DNA of 64,000 nt from Medicago truncatula. Lineage: Eukaryota > Streptophyta > Magnoliopsida > Fabales > Fabaceae. The stretch covers positions 45,116,494 through 45,180,493 of the forward strand of contig NC_053045.1 of NCBI RefSeq assembly GCF_003473485.1. The letters run 5' to 3'. Position 1 is the stretch's first letter, and every line of letters begins with the position of its first letter. Below the pieces are notes generated by a model. The model was not told the origin of the DNA and made no database searches. It saw nothing but the letters and a program-made list of their open reading frames with translations. The translations under genes were made by a program, and so were the position numbers. Shown here in pieces: positions 35,017 through 45,689 of the stretch.

Positions 35017-35784
35017 CTAATTAAGGTAGAATGAAGAAAAAAAATTAATAGTAGAGTATGTCTTCCAATTTCCATGAATTTCTTTAGTTTGTTTACTATC
35101 TTTGAATGTTGTTATAAATCATTTTCCTTGTGCCACAAAATGATTTTTTTGTGGTGCCTTTAACAAGCAAGCCCTTGTTTCATCTCTTAAACTGGCAGCC
35201 AAAGCCTACAGAAATAATTATGCTTCCATCCCACGAATCAATGCTTGCCATTTTTCTTTCCCAGCTCAACCAAAATGTGTTTAACCCGCTTATGATATTT
35301 TTGTTACATATTTTAGAAAGGAAAAAATCATGATGACAAAAGAAAGGCCTAATTTCAACAAGCAACATAATAATAGATAAGAATGGAGAAGGAAATACTA
35401 CAAGCATTGCCTTCAATACCAAACGTTTAACTTACTTACAAGGAACACACATGAAATAAATGTACAATGATAATTAGCGTACGTTACCCTTTTTTTAGAC
35501 CTTAACTTTGCTTGGAGTAACCAAATTCATATCCAAAATATTATTATTTCATATGATTTTCCACATTTTCTGTTACTTTTCTATAATTATTCATTGATTT
35601 CTTCCTAGTGCATAGCTTGCAAGTGTCACCAATCCCACACGTAAATACCAATGTAAAAATCGAAGAATCTGTATAATTGAGTTTGTCAATATAAATAAAC
35701 TAGAAAGTATCATTGACAAGCATATATCATATTTTCTCATTCCAGAAATTGTGAAGAACTTGAAAGTTTAGAACTCTAATCAAT
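35017..35784. other. Upstream region of the organelle-type gene
   Basis: Spacer and promoter of the gene at 35785. No ORF of note. Confidence 0.45.
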
Positions 35785-37034
35785 ATGTCAACAAGAGGGT
35801 CATGGATAACTTTGAAATTCAGAGGGGTTGTGGATGTAGTTCGTGCTAGTAGATTCCAATCAAGCTATGGTGGACTCAAGAGGAACAGTCCAATTGTGAC
35901 AACAACTAGGGTCGAAAGTAGGAATTGGAATAGGAATCCTGGTCTGCAATTCTTTAGCACCAAAAGCAACACAAGCACTAATGCAAATAGGTAGCTATAC
36001 TCAAAGCCTCAAACTTAATTTAATTTCCATCTTCAAATAAAGTTCATTATGAATGTTGATGCTAAATTTGTTTTCAACATGTACTTTATTAGAATAAAGA
36101 ATGATGAGATTCAACCTGAAGCCCCAGCTTCTAAATTTTTCGCCTTCTCTTCTTGGTATGAACTAACATCCCTTACTACTGTTATGATTAGAGGTTGCAT
36201 TAGATTAACCAGGCAAACCATTTGAATATTATGTCCATGTTTGGACAAACAACTTAATTAAGGGCTTATAGCTTAAACACTTTAACTGCAAAATTCGCAT
36301 AAACATTGAGAATAATAGTTTAGTTTACCAATGAATGGAAATTATATATTCATGACTATGCAAAACATCTATCTATATATCTATTCTAACAAAAGTATTC
36401 CTCTAATGAGTCGTAGCGAAATTTCACAATTGGTTTGTCGTCATTATCTTGTCACATCCGCATAAACATGATGAACATGCAGGGTTAAATGGATTGTGTG
36501 TTCGTTACTTTCTTTCATGCTACCTTTATGGAGTCAAAGTTGGGGGAAACTTGAAAGAATAGAAGGTATATTAACTAATAGCAATATGATATTCAAAGGG
36601 AGTGTATAAAGAGACTAACATGAGAATTACAGTATTTGATAACTCTGGTTAAAATGTGGATTCAGGAGAAGCAGAGATTGTGATTGAAGGGGTTGAAAAA
36701 GTGGCAGAAGTAGTAGAAAAAGTTGCAACCGTAGCAGAGAAGGTAAGTGAGGATTTAGCAGAGACGCTTCCTGAGGATGCTAAGCTAAAGAAAGTAGCGG
36801 TGGTTGTAGAAAGTGCATCAAAACAAGCTGTTCATGGTGCTCAAATAACAGAAGAATTCATACACAAGGTACTTACTTCTTACTCTATTATTATCACTAT
36901 TAACATTTACCACTAATTATGATTACTTGATTAATTTTTGGCACACACAGGTTGAAAAGGTGACTAATGATATGGAGGAATTAGAATCATTCGTTGAACC
37001 CTTAATTGACAAGATTGTGAAGAAACAAAGTTGA
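35785..37034 (+). CDS. Unrecognised protein, probably organelle-targeted
   Basis: Four exons give one open 197-residue frame: 35785-35990, 36093-36193, 36666-36868 and 36951-37034. The phases (2, 1, 0) and GT...AG borders fit. Residues 1-68 are rich in Arg, Ser and Thr and poor in acidic residues (MSTRGSWITLKFRGVVDVVR...), like a mitochondrial or plastid transit peptide. Exon 2 encodes FFAFSSWYELTSLTTVMIRG, and exons 3-4 encode a long, highly charged helix (VEKVAEVVEKVATVAEKV ...) suited to a coiled coil. Exon 2 is supported by a decayed copy at 56275-56380 in which the same reading frame is kept. It lies tail to tail with the first AGP gene, 391 bases from stop to stop. Family not recognised; no function claimed. 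Confidence 0.75.
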
Positions 37035-37425
37035 AACAACTCATTCCAAATCAAAATATCATTTGTACATTATTGTTTGGTTGTAATTAACATAGTACTT
37101 GTGTATGAAAGAAATTACCAAACAAAATTGAAATTATTTGTCCTTGTTCAGTTTTCAATTCTGTATGGGAATATTAACTTTTTTGGTTATCAAATTCTTT
37201 AAAAATATTCGAATTATTTTTAAGATAAACAAATGTAAGTCTAAACAATGATCGACAATAATATGAATAATAATTGAAACGAATAAATTGTATAATTAAA
37301 TTAATAGAATGAATGAATCGTAGTCACACAGATCGAAACAGGGCAACAACAAAAAGGAAAATAGTTCTCACGATCTGTGTAAATTCGTGATAAGAAAAAG
37401 AACATAATAAACTAAGAGTAACTCT

Positions 37426-37785
37426 CTACATCATCAAAGCGGCAGCGAAAATCACAACAGCAGCAGATCCGGCAACGGTGAATCTATTCAAAGCGGCGCC
37501 GTTTGATGGTGCTTCAGCAGGAGGAGTGGAGATCGATGATGGAGTAACAGCAGGAGCGGCGGCGGGTGAACCAGAGGAAGCAGGAGGAGGAGATGGTGGA
37601 GAGTTGATGGCGGATGGCGAAGGAGATGGAGAATTCTTCACAGGTGCGGGAGGAGATGCAGCCGGTGAGTGAGCGGAGGGAGAGATCGCAGGAGATTTGG
37701 ACGGAGATGACGATGGTGATTGAGCGAAGGTGGAACTCACCAACAATGCAGCCACAAGCATCAACACAACTTTGTAGGAAGCCAT
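37426..37785 (-). CDS. Classical arabinogalactan protein, copy 1
   Basis: 119 residues, intronless. The signal peptide (MASYKVVLMLVAALLVSS to TFA) is followed by a Pro/Ala/Ser/Thr-rich core of dispersed AP, SP and TP pairs, the sites of hydroxyproline arabinogalactans. The C-terminal hydrophobic tail VAGSAAVVIFAAALMM, after a small-residue stretch near SNGAA, is a GPI-anchor signal. It should be a heavily glycosylated protein on the outer face of the plasma membrane. It has one core block, like copies 2, 5 and 6. The promoter holds a TATA-like CTATAAGT near 37915 and two CGCG boxes. Confidence 0.92.
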   Translation of the reverse strand: MASYKVVLMLVAALLVSSTFAQSPSSSPSKSPAISPSAHSPAASPPAPVKNSPSPSPSAINSPPSPPPASSGSPAAAPAVTPSSISTPPAEAPSNGAALNRFTVAGSAAVVIFAAALMM

Positions 37786-37925
37786 AGTAAAAATTTGAAG
37801 AATGAAAATGAAAAATTAGGGTTTATGAAAAAAAAAAGCAGTAAAAAGATGAGGAATTAGGCGAGTTGTTGTTTGTAACTGTTGTGAAGAAAGAGATAGG
37901 GTTGGGAGGGTACTTATAGAATTGT

Positions 37926-37957
37926 TACCGCGTGATGACGCGTTTCTAGACTGAGTC
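37926..37957 (-). promoter_or_regulatory. Conserved CGCG block, AGP copy 1 promoter
   Basis: The plus strand reads ACCGCGTGATGACGCGT, with two CGCG boxes, next to the TATA element at 37913-37920. The same block occurs in the other AGP copies. CGCG boxes (VCGCGB) are the known binding sites of CAMTA factors; binding here is inference. Confidence 0.55.
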
Positions 37958-38169
37958 CTTCTGTGCCGTTGATCTTTTTCAATCAATATCTTTTTCTCAA
38001 ATAAGGTGTATTTAGGAAAATCATAATCATCGACCTATTTTGTAAAGAGAAAAAAATATTCACAAGAAAAAATATTGGTTGGTCTATTAAAGTTTTTCTT
38101 TTAGGGAAATAAATTATAAGTAAATGGTCTCTATTTTGTATTATATTTCTAAGTGTGTGAGGGATATTC

Positions 38170-39035
38170 GAGTTTTTCTATTTACACCCCATGTTTTTCT
38201 GGTTACACCTAAATTTTCTTAAAATTTTTTTATAATACCAAAATTGTCCTTTTATATAAATTTTCTTAAAACCCTAATTTTATTCATTGTCAGTGAGTTT
38301 TACCCTCTTTCACCCCCACAAAGCGATCGATCAAACAATTTGATGTTCAATATCAATCTCTATGAAAATTAAAGAGTGAATCAAAATTTTTTTCATCCAT
38401 ACTCAATTGGATATAAGTAAGTGAATTTCTTCTTCTATTTGCTAGTTTCAATTTTTTTTCCTTCAACTGCACTGATGCACTGTACGATTACGGTTTTAAT
38501 TTACATTGACAAGGTTAACTTAAATTCAGTTTAAGTAGGTTCATGTAAACATGAACCTACTTAAACTGAGTTTACATGAACCTACTTAAATTGAGTTAAC
38601 ATGAACCTACTTAAACTGAGTTTACATGAACATACTTAAACTGAGTTTACATGAACATACTTAAACTGAGTTTACATGAACCTACTTAAACTAAGTTTAC
38701 AAAATCGCAGAACTGTGAATCGCAGAACAAGGAAAACACAAAATCAGAACTGAGAACCCATAACAAGAAAAACACAATCGATTGAAGAACAACACTTGCT
38801 AACCTGATTTGCTTCGAATTTTCTTTGAAATCATGAATGGACGTGAGAAAGTATGGTTTTGAAAATCTTCGCAGAACACAATCGATCGATTGGAGAATTA
38901 TGGTTTTGGAAGAAGGGTTTTGGGGTGTAACCAAAAAAGAAGGAATAGGCTTTTTGAAAATCAAATTTTATGAAAGGATAATCTTGTCATTTTGGGGTGC
39001 AACCATAATTAACTAAGGTGCAAGTAGAAAAACTC
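38170..39035. mobile_element. Mutator-like non-autonomous element, 866 bp
   Basis: Terminal repeats GAGTTTTTCTATTTACACC and GGTGCAAGTAGAAAAACTC, bracketed by a 9-base direct repeat with one mismatch (GGGATATTC at 38161-38169, GTGATATTC at 39036-39044). A 9-bp target duplication is typical of Mutator-like elements. It carries a minisatellite at 38549-38698 and no convincing ORF. It lies upstream of AGP copy 1. Confidence 0.8.
38549..38698. repeat. 25-bp minisatellite, six units
   Basis: Six head-to-tail units of ACATGAACCTACTTAAACTG plus GAGTTT start at 38549, 38574, 38599, 38624, 38649 and 38674, with few differences. Just to the left (38527-38546) is one unit in inverted orientation, CAGTTTAAGTAGGTTCATGT, so the first unit can form a long hairpin. 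Confidence 0.9.
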
Positions 39036-39044
39036 GTGATATTC

Positions 39045-40670
39045 CGAGAATTCACTAGGGTCATAATAATAGATCTTAATACTAGATAATAGGTTTGTTT
39101 CTCTTTTACTTTCGTTTGGGTACATATTATTTATTTCTATTTAACTTTCATTTTGATACTTTAAGGGTGTAATTTGTCAATCTTTTATAATTACTCATAT
39201 TTAATCATTTTCAATAAAACTAATTAATATTGTATATTTGGAAAATTCAAATTTTTTTAACCAAAGTTTATTTTTTGTTATGTATAAATTTAAACTTCCA
39301 TGAAATATAATTTTGTCACCTATAATAATGGTTTTATGAAGAGTGACTAACAATTAGAAAAATATAGCATAATCAAGTTTATTGAAATGAGAGTGTGCAC
39401 AAAAAAAAAAATGTAATTTCTTTGGTGGGTTAAAATGAGATATAATAAGAAAAATAAAAAAAACTAAAAGAATCCACTAATTTGATTTGCATGTATTATT
39501 TTGAAATGACACTTTTTTTGAACAAGCAAGAAATGGCACTTGAAAAAACGGATAGAGTAATATTTTTTTTTAAGGAGGATAGAGTAATATTTTTGTGTCA
39601 ATATCACTAACTGAATCAAATTTTTGTTGACATTTTTTTGGTTAACATATAATTTTAAATTGGCATCAAATCACATTAAACTCTAAAAAAAAAATTAAAT
39701 TAAATAAAATAGGAAAAAATAAAAGAAGAATAAAAGGAAATTAAAAGTAGTAAGGTTGAGTTGGCGTGAAGAGGCAGCACGCTGGCCGCTGGGAGAGGGA
39801 ATGAATGTGCAAACCCAACCTGGTAAAGTTGTCCTTGAATATTTCCCAAAAAAATAACTTGTCTTTGAATAATAGAGGAGAGATGGATTTTATTTTATTT
39901 TTTTGACAAAGTGTTTTTAGAGGTTGTTGACGAAATTATGGATAGTTGTGATTCTGATTGTGTTTTTTTAAACATCAGCTATTTGGTATAAGAGATGCTA
40001 ATTTAGGGATCATTTCAAACAACAACTAGTGATGTTAAATTGAAGTTCCTGTAATTTTGTGGGGACTGATCCAGGTGGACCACTAATCCAACACAAGAAT
40101 TGTTAGCAACTAAAAATTCGAACATTAGACTTAAATAAAATTATAATTTAAGGTTTCAAGCCTTAACGATTATAAGAGGTGAAAATATATACTAAAATAA
40201 GTTAAGAAAATGCTAACAAGTATTCTACAGACATTTGATAAGAAATCCAAAAAAAATATTATCTTAGAAATAGTGCATTAATACTTCTAAACTCTGGAAA
40301 TTTTTATTTTTTAGTTGAATTCTTAAAATTTAAGTGTGACTTGTAAAAGAAGAAAAAGAGATACAAAACTCTCAAGAAAAAGGTCCCCAAATCATCAACA
40401 TGAAGCAAGTCAACAAGTCCACACAGAAAAGCAAGGACAAAGATGTTGAATTGGTCATAAGCACTAAGCTTAGGCATTAAATCATCATAATGATTGCCTT
40501 ATCGTAGCGTGTAGAAGACTCTGAAAAGCGAATTTTGGTGAAGCAAATTCTTAATGTCTTGAATAAGCACAACATACTTATGGAACTTGTTGCTGGGAGT
40601 TCCAAGTTGACATATTTGTCAACCGACGAACCATCAAGTAAGGAAGGATTATAAAAGCATAATATTTATT
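39045..40670. other. Spacer upstream of AGP copy 1
   Basis: Contains, at 39756-39830, a block (GAGTTGGCGTGAAGAGGCA) that recurs upstream of AGP copies 5 and 6 and so marks the far end of the duplicated unit. 40400-40640 looks mildly coding-like on the plus strand but has stops and no recognisable family. Confidence 0.5.
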
Positions 40671-40675
40671 GCACA

Positions 40676-40747
40676 TCCGTTGTAGTCTAGTTGGTCAGGA
40701 TACTCGGCTCTCACCCGAGAGACCCGGGTTCAAGTCCCGGCAACGGA
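40676..40747 (+). tRNA. tRNA-Glu (CUC)
   Basis: A complete 72-nt cloverleaf: acceptor TCCGTTG pairs with CAACGGA (one G-T), D arm TAGTCTAGTTGGTCAGGATA, anticodon stem-loop CGGCT-CTC-ACCCG, T arm CCGGGTTCAAGTCCCGG. A T run near 40751 can serve as the Pol III terminator. No intron and no encoded CCA, so nuclear and probably functional. Confidence 0.95.
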
Positions 40748-40848
40748 ATGTTTTTTGTTTCATTAATTTTTTTCCTGTTCTCTTTCGTATATATTTTTTT
40801 TTTTGAAGAGGTTCTCTTTCATATTTATTTATGACGCGTAGTGTAGCA

Positions 40849-41410
40849 CAGTGGCGGAGCCAGAAATTACATAGAGCCTGGGCGAAAAATTTATCGCAAA
40901 TTCACATGTGACATAATATATATATATATAAATTCCTTCCTTAAAAAAAAAGGATAAATAGTCATATATAAAAATAAAAAAGGATCGTCATATTAAGTTG
41001 TTTGAAGGATTTATCGGCACTGGCGGATCTTGAGTTATTTTCTCGGGGTACCAAAATTCTATGAAATATATATTAAGCTGTTTGAAATATTAATCAAAAA
41101 TGTTAACTGCTGTAGTGGTTTAATTTACATGAGTATGGCCCAAAGGTGTGTGTTCGATTCTCTCCATGGAACTTTTTTGACAAAAAAGTAAATATATACA
41201 TAAATATAAAAAAGGGAGAAGAAGGAAGAATCAAACCCGCAACATCTAAGAGAAATAGCAACTACTTTTCCACTGCGCTAGCTGGAAAATATGTAAATAA
41301 AATGTCTGATATAATATATATAGAAACATTACGGTACCATGGGTTCTAAGGAAGATCCGCCATTAATTATCGATCGAGCCCGGGGTCGCCGGGCGGTGAA
41401 ACCGCTCCTG
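40849..41410. mobile_element. hAT-type non-autonomous element with 8-bp duplication
   Basis: Starts CAGTGGCGGAGCCAG and ends ACCGCTCCTG (its inverse CAGGAGCGGT), with the direct repeat GTGTAGCA on both sides (40841-40848 and 41411-41418). Short imperfect TIRs and an 8-bp target duplication are typical of hAT. A related smaller element sits inside it. Confidence 0.75.
41021..41362. mobile_element. Related element nested in the hAT element
   Basis: Bounded by TGGCGGATCTT and the inverted AAGATCCGCCA, with TTATCG near both outer sides. It repeats an interior motif of its host (TATTAAGCTGTTTGAA against TATTAAGTTGTTTGAA), so the two belong to one family. The exact target duplication is uncertain. 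Confidence 0.6.
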
Positions 41411-41456
41411 GTGTAGCATCATTCTCGTCACTGTCTTGGTCTTTGGATAGACAACA

Positions 41457-42210
41457 ATGTCATCTGTGTCGAAAACTATACCAACCTCTTCACCTTATCA
41501 CACTCATAAAACCACTTCAAATTACACAAAAAAAAAATCTTATAACCGCTTCATCTTCTTCAAACAACCTCGTAGAACATGTCTTCTACATTCCACTGTC
41601 TGTGTCTCTCCATCTTTCACCAACACCACTCACAGCGTAACCCAAAACCAAAATGCAAAAATTAACAAATTCTGTGAAATGGGTGATCTTAGAAATGCTA
41701 TTGAATTACTCACAAAGTCAAAAGGCTATGAACTTGGGTTGAATAGTTACTGTTCCGTTTTGCAGCTTTGTGCTGAGAAGAAATCTTTGGAAGATGGAAA
41801 AAGGGTTCATTCTGTTATTATTTGCTAATGGAATTTCAATTGATGAGGCTTTAGGAGCTAAACTAGTGTTTATGTATGTGAATTGCGGTGATTTGGTTCA
41901 AGGGAAAAAAATATTTGATGAGATTATGAATGATAAGGTTTTTCTTTGGAATCTTTTGATGTCTGAATATGCAAAGATTGGTAATTTTAGAGAAAGTGTG
42001 AGTCTTTTTAAGAAAATGCAGAAGTTGGGAATTGTTGGGAATTGTTATACATTTACTTGTGTTTAGAAGTGTTTTGCTGCATTGGGAAAAGTAAAGGAGT
42101 GTAAAAGGGTTCATGGGTATGTTTTGAAATTAGGATTTGGGTCTAATACTGCTGTTGTTAACTCTTTGATTGCTGCTTATTTCAAATTTGGTGGAGTTGA
42201 GAGTGCACAT
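41457..42210 (+). pseudogene. DOT4-like PPR gene fragment
   Basis: A start codon at 41457 opens a frame with a transit-like N-terminus and then KINKFCEMGDLRNAIELL, SYCSVLQLCAEKKSLEDGKRVH, which matches the N-terminal PPR repeats of the DYW-class protein DOT4 (At4g18750 type, an organelle RNA-editing factor). Near 41810-41825 the frame shifts by one base and continues as GAKLVFMYVNCGDLVQGKKIF and FLWNLLMSEYAKIGNF. A TAG at 42064-42066 interrupts CV-stop-KCFAAL, and similarity goes on through KRVHGYVLKLGFGSN to 42210. There it stops abruptly where the sequence of the AGP unit begins. About three quarters of the expected protein is absent. Clearly a broken, truncated host gene. Confidence 0.8.
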
Positions 42211-42340
42211 AGAATAATAATTGAATGAATGAATTGTCGTCACACGGACCGAAACAGAGCAACAACAAAAATGAGGTAAAGAGTTAACGATCCATGTAAA
42301 TTCCTGATTAAGAAAACAAAAAAAACTCTTCGTAATTTCT

Positions 42341-42706
42341 CTACATCATCAAAGCTGCAGCAAAAACAACAGCAGCAGCAGATACGGCAAAGGTGAATCT
42401 GTTCAATGCGGCGATGGAGTTATCAGAAGGTGAAGGTGCTTCAGAAGGAGGAGTAGAGATGGATGATGGAGTAACAGCAGGAGCGAGAGAGTTAGAGGAA
42501 GCAGGTGGAGAGTTGACGGCGGATGCTAAAGGAGATGGAGACGTCTTCACAGGTACGGGAGGAGATGCCACCGGTGAGTCAGCGGAGGGAGAGATCGCAG
42601 GTGTGGCAACGGGTGATATGGTTGGAGATGATGAAGGAGATTGAGCAATGGTGGAACTAACAAATAGTGTAGCCACAAGCATCAACACAACTTTATAGGA
42701 AGCCAT
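42341..42706 (-). CDS. Classical arabinogalactan protein, copy 2
   Basis: 121 residues, intronless. The signal peptide MASYKVVLMLVATLFVSS ends at TIA. The core of SP, AP and TP pairs has one block with the fairly acidic spacer PSEAPSPSDNS, which copy 6 shares. The GPI-type tail is VSAAAVVFAAALMM. The homologous unit begins only 130 bases downstream of the stop (about 42211), directly against the PPR pseudogene, so this is the most truncated copy of the duplicated unit on its 3' side. Confidence 0.92.
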   Translation of the reverse strand: MASYKVVLMLVATLFVSSTIAQSPSSSPTISPVATPAISPSADSPVASPPVPVKTSPSPLASAVNSPPASSNSLAPAVTPSSISTPPSEAPSPSDNSIAALNRFTFAVSAAAVVFAAALMM

Positions 42707-42844
42707 TGTTGAAAATTGAAGAAGGAGAATGAAATTTTAGGATTTATAAGAAGTTTTGAAGTAGTGAGTAGAAGAATTGAGAGAGTAGATTGTTTGTGAC
42801 TGTTCTGGAAAAGTGATTAGGCATGGAAGGGTATTTAAAGAAGC

Positions 42845-42878
42845 TTAACCGCGTGAATACGCGTTTCTACGCTAAGTC
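42845..42878 (-). promoter_or_regulatory. Conserved CGCG block, AGP copy 2 promoter
   Basis: Plus strand AACCGCGTGAATACGCGTTT: two CGCG boxes beside a TATA-like TATTTAAA at 42832-42839. Confidence 0.55.
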
Positions 42879-43369
42879 TTATACGACGCGGTGATTTTTT
42901 TTATCCGTTACAATTGTTTTTTCTAGGGGGATGAATTGCTGTATCTTTTTTTTGTTTTTGAGATTATATGAAATTGTTGTATGGATGCATAAATATGCAA
43001 GGTCCGGAGATCAAACCTCGACCACCACCAAAAAATGAAATAATTCTTAATCATCGTCGTATGGAGCTGTAATATTGGTATATCATTATGTATCAAATCG
43101 GTAATACATAACAATATAAAGACATGAGAGCTAACTCGAGACGTGGTTATTTGAAGTAAAACATGAGCGGCCTTATTTGTCTGTCTTAAATAAACTCGAC
43201 ACGAGAGCTTTTCAAAAAAATAAATTACAATAGTGTATACAAACCCGCATAACAACCTCAAATTCTATGATATCTTTGTCGTCTCTCTCAAAGTAGTCAA
43301 CAACTTTTTACAAAACAACCTTGAAGTCAACATTCGCTCAACGTAGATCATTGATCTACATAATAATAA

Positions 43370-43790
43370 CATGATACAGTCCTAGTGCCTCTTCTACTTC
43401 CACTCAACATACAAGCACGAACATCGTCACAATACACAAACCAATATCTACTCTATTACGGGAGACCGAGAAAGACGAGTCAACATTGCATTTAAACCTC
43501 CTAAATGTCGGATGTTTCCACCCTTACAACGAAGATGATACAAGGTGTTATTGCATCCCTTGCGCATGAATGGTTGAGGTGAACATAACATACAACATTA
43601 TTCCCTTGCTTCTAATTTGCCAACCTCCAGTGGTCGAGCATATGTACTGCTCGCTCTAAAATTTGGTTGCTCGACTCCACCACATGTTGCCAAAGCCTCA
43701 TGGTTCGGTTTTTCTAAATGCTCCATAATATTATAACAAGGAGCTCCACTTGATTTTCACTTGGACGCAGCAATAGAGTGAATAAAATTT
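43370..43790 (-). mobile_element. L1-type LINE 3' remnant
   Basis: On the minus strand it gives NRTMRLWQHVVESSNQILER, VHMLDHWRLAN and, further on, VDIGLCIRDD-like remnants, the region between zf-RVT and RNase H in plant L1 ORF2. Many stops and frame changes; old and dead. Confidence 0.55.
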
Positions 43791-43834
43791 CATCTGTTAT
43801 TAAGCAAAATGATTAAAGCAAGGTGGCAACTAGG

Positions 43835-43984
43835 CTACCCATGAAAGAATGATGGATAATTTACCCCAACCAATACACATTAGCCACATAAGCACATATT
43901 CATGAACTATCTTGACCCCACAAATAAATTGCTCATTTTCATTGGTTGGTGGATAAATTACCCACCATTCTTCAAAGGTAATTT
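43835..43984. mobile_element. Short TIR element (MITE)
   Basis: GAATGATGGATAATTTACCC with CCAACCAAT at the left is inverted at the right as ATTGGTTGGTGGATAAATTA and CCACCATTC. About 150 bp, no ORF. A TAG on both sides may be a 3-bp target duplication, as in PIF/Harbinger elements. Confidence 0.55.
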
Positions 43985-44775
43985 AGAAAAAACCTTAAAG
44001 CAATGATAAGAAGGGCCTCATGAGTTCGTACAATAGTACCCAGCAGGTGATATTGTATGCTATATCTTGTATCTTCAGCGATGCATATCTTCAATTTCAT
44101 GATGTAGCTTCTTAGATCTCCATTACAATTCCTCACATTGTTCCATCAAACATCTAAAACTAACATTACTAGTTCAAAATGATTAAATAACATTAAAAAT
44201 TAGTTAAAACCATAAATTTTAAATAGTCCGATTGAATGCTTTAGACCATAGATTCACTCAATTCCCCATTCATTATGTTCATTATGGGGACAAAGGCAAC
44301 ATGATAACCTACAAAATTGCCGGTTATCAGTGTTATTATTTGTTTGAATTCACAACGATTTTCATACTAAACATTCATAGTTTCTTTATAGGCCACCTTC
44401 CTTACTAGTAAGCCGAGCTTGATCACATCATTTAAAACGGGAAAAGAAATTTGAGTGTTAAAGTAATACTAGTAGGCATGGAAGAGAATATACATCACTA
44501 AAGAAATCTATAACATGACTTTGCAGATGAATCTCATCATAGATTTACTTCTTGTTATGATTATTGAATTCGTATCGCCAAGATCAATCGATATGCTACG
44601 AGCTTGTAAACCTCCTCATAACGAGTAATATTGTTATACTTTTTTCAAAGATGGTCTCTAAGTAGGTAGAGTCTCTCATTTGAAGAAGAAAGAAACGTAA
44701 TATCATATACACATGGAATATTTAAAAAGTAGCTATTTTCTTAATTTTTCCATAATGAAATTTACTTTATTTGAT

Positions 44776-45470
44776 AACTTGGATTAAAATGTTCATTCAG
44801 GAGAGGCAGAGATTGTGATTGCAAGCAGCATTGGTGAAAGTGCATCAAAACATGTTGTTCATGGTGCATAACTAACAGTAGAATTCACACACAAGGGGTA
44901 CTGCAATTTTATCATTACCATTAACATTTGCCACTAATTTTGGTTCTTTGACACTTCACCAATTCTTCAAGTGATATGTTATTAGTTTTTGACATTGTTG
45001 TTAAAATCCCTACTTAAATCCTAAAATTTAGTTACGACTTTTTTCACCTTCAACGACTCAAATCCATAGTAGAACCCAAAATAGGCATAATTCATCGATT
45101 TTGATTGCGATTTTACGATTTCTTATAAATTAAGTCATTTATGACTCTATACCATTTATATCATATATTTAGTATTATTATATTTTGATTGTGATTTTAC
45201 GATTTCTTTATATCGATTCTACAAAAGTAGTTGAGTAAAATCCTTCGATTTTGATTGCGATTTTACGATTGTCGATTTAGCTCTTCTCTTTCGTCCTGAA
45301 GCAAAACTCTAATTTTGACAACCTTAATTTTTGGTTTCTTCTGGTCATTGAAACACACACAAGTTGAAAAAGTCACTAACAACACTCAGTATTTAGAATC
45401 ATTCGAACTTTAACCAGTAATTGACAAGATTGTGAATAAAGAAATATCAAATAACTGATTCCAAAATAAA
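44776..45470 (+). pseudogene. Decayed copy of exons 3-4 of the 35785 gene
   Basis: CAGGAGAGGCAGAGATTGTG near 44799 copies the start of exon 3; then about 100 bases are missing, and AAAGTGCATCAAAACATGTT continues the exon, followed by a stop (GCA-TAA). Exon 4 is copied at 45363-45450 (GTTGAAAAAGTCACTAACAA; ATTGACAAGATTGTGAATAA). The intron between them has grown by inserted AT-rich repeats at 45000-45300. Exons 1-2 are not found on this side. It lies tail to tail with AGP copy 3, as the intact gene does with copy 1. Confidence 0.8.
45096..45272. repeat. Dispersed direct repeats in the pseudogene intron
   Basis: Three near-copies of GATTTTGATTGCGATTTTAC at about 45097, 45184 and 45246, separated by unrelated AT-rich sequence. 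Confidence 0.6.
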
Positions 45471-45689
45471 ATTACCTTTGTTGTGTGTCATCGTTTGTTT
45501 GTATTACTATTGAAATATGATGCACATTTCTAGATATTTGTAGAATACATTAGCAATTTATATAATGATGATCATGTCTAGATTTTTTTATAGCTTAGTA
45601 GTTCGTAGAAAAAACCTATTCTACATTTTTCAAAATAGTTTTGTAGAAGTTCACGAAAGTTCTAGAATGTAGTATCTAGAATATGCCTA

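Noticed and set aside
36656-36916. Stand-alone ORF starting inside exon 3 of the 35785 gene
   Set aside because: Its start is intronic and not an ATG; the frame belongs to the spliced gene, whose phases fit.
38549-38698. Regularly spaced repeats considered as a CRISPR-like array
   Set aside because: Units are head to tail with no spacers; a minisatellite in a plant transposon.
42393-42644. Plus-strand Gly/Glu-rich ORFs opposite the AGP genes (also 37478, 49666, 49981, 57775, 61849)
   Set aside because: All mirror the Pro/Ser/Ala codons of AGP cores; no start context and no independent support.
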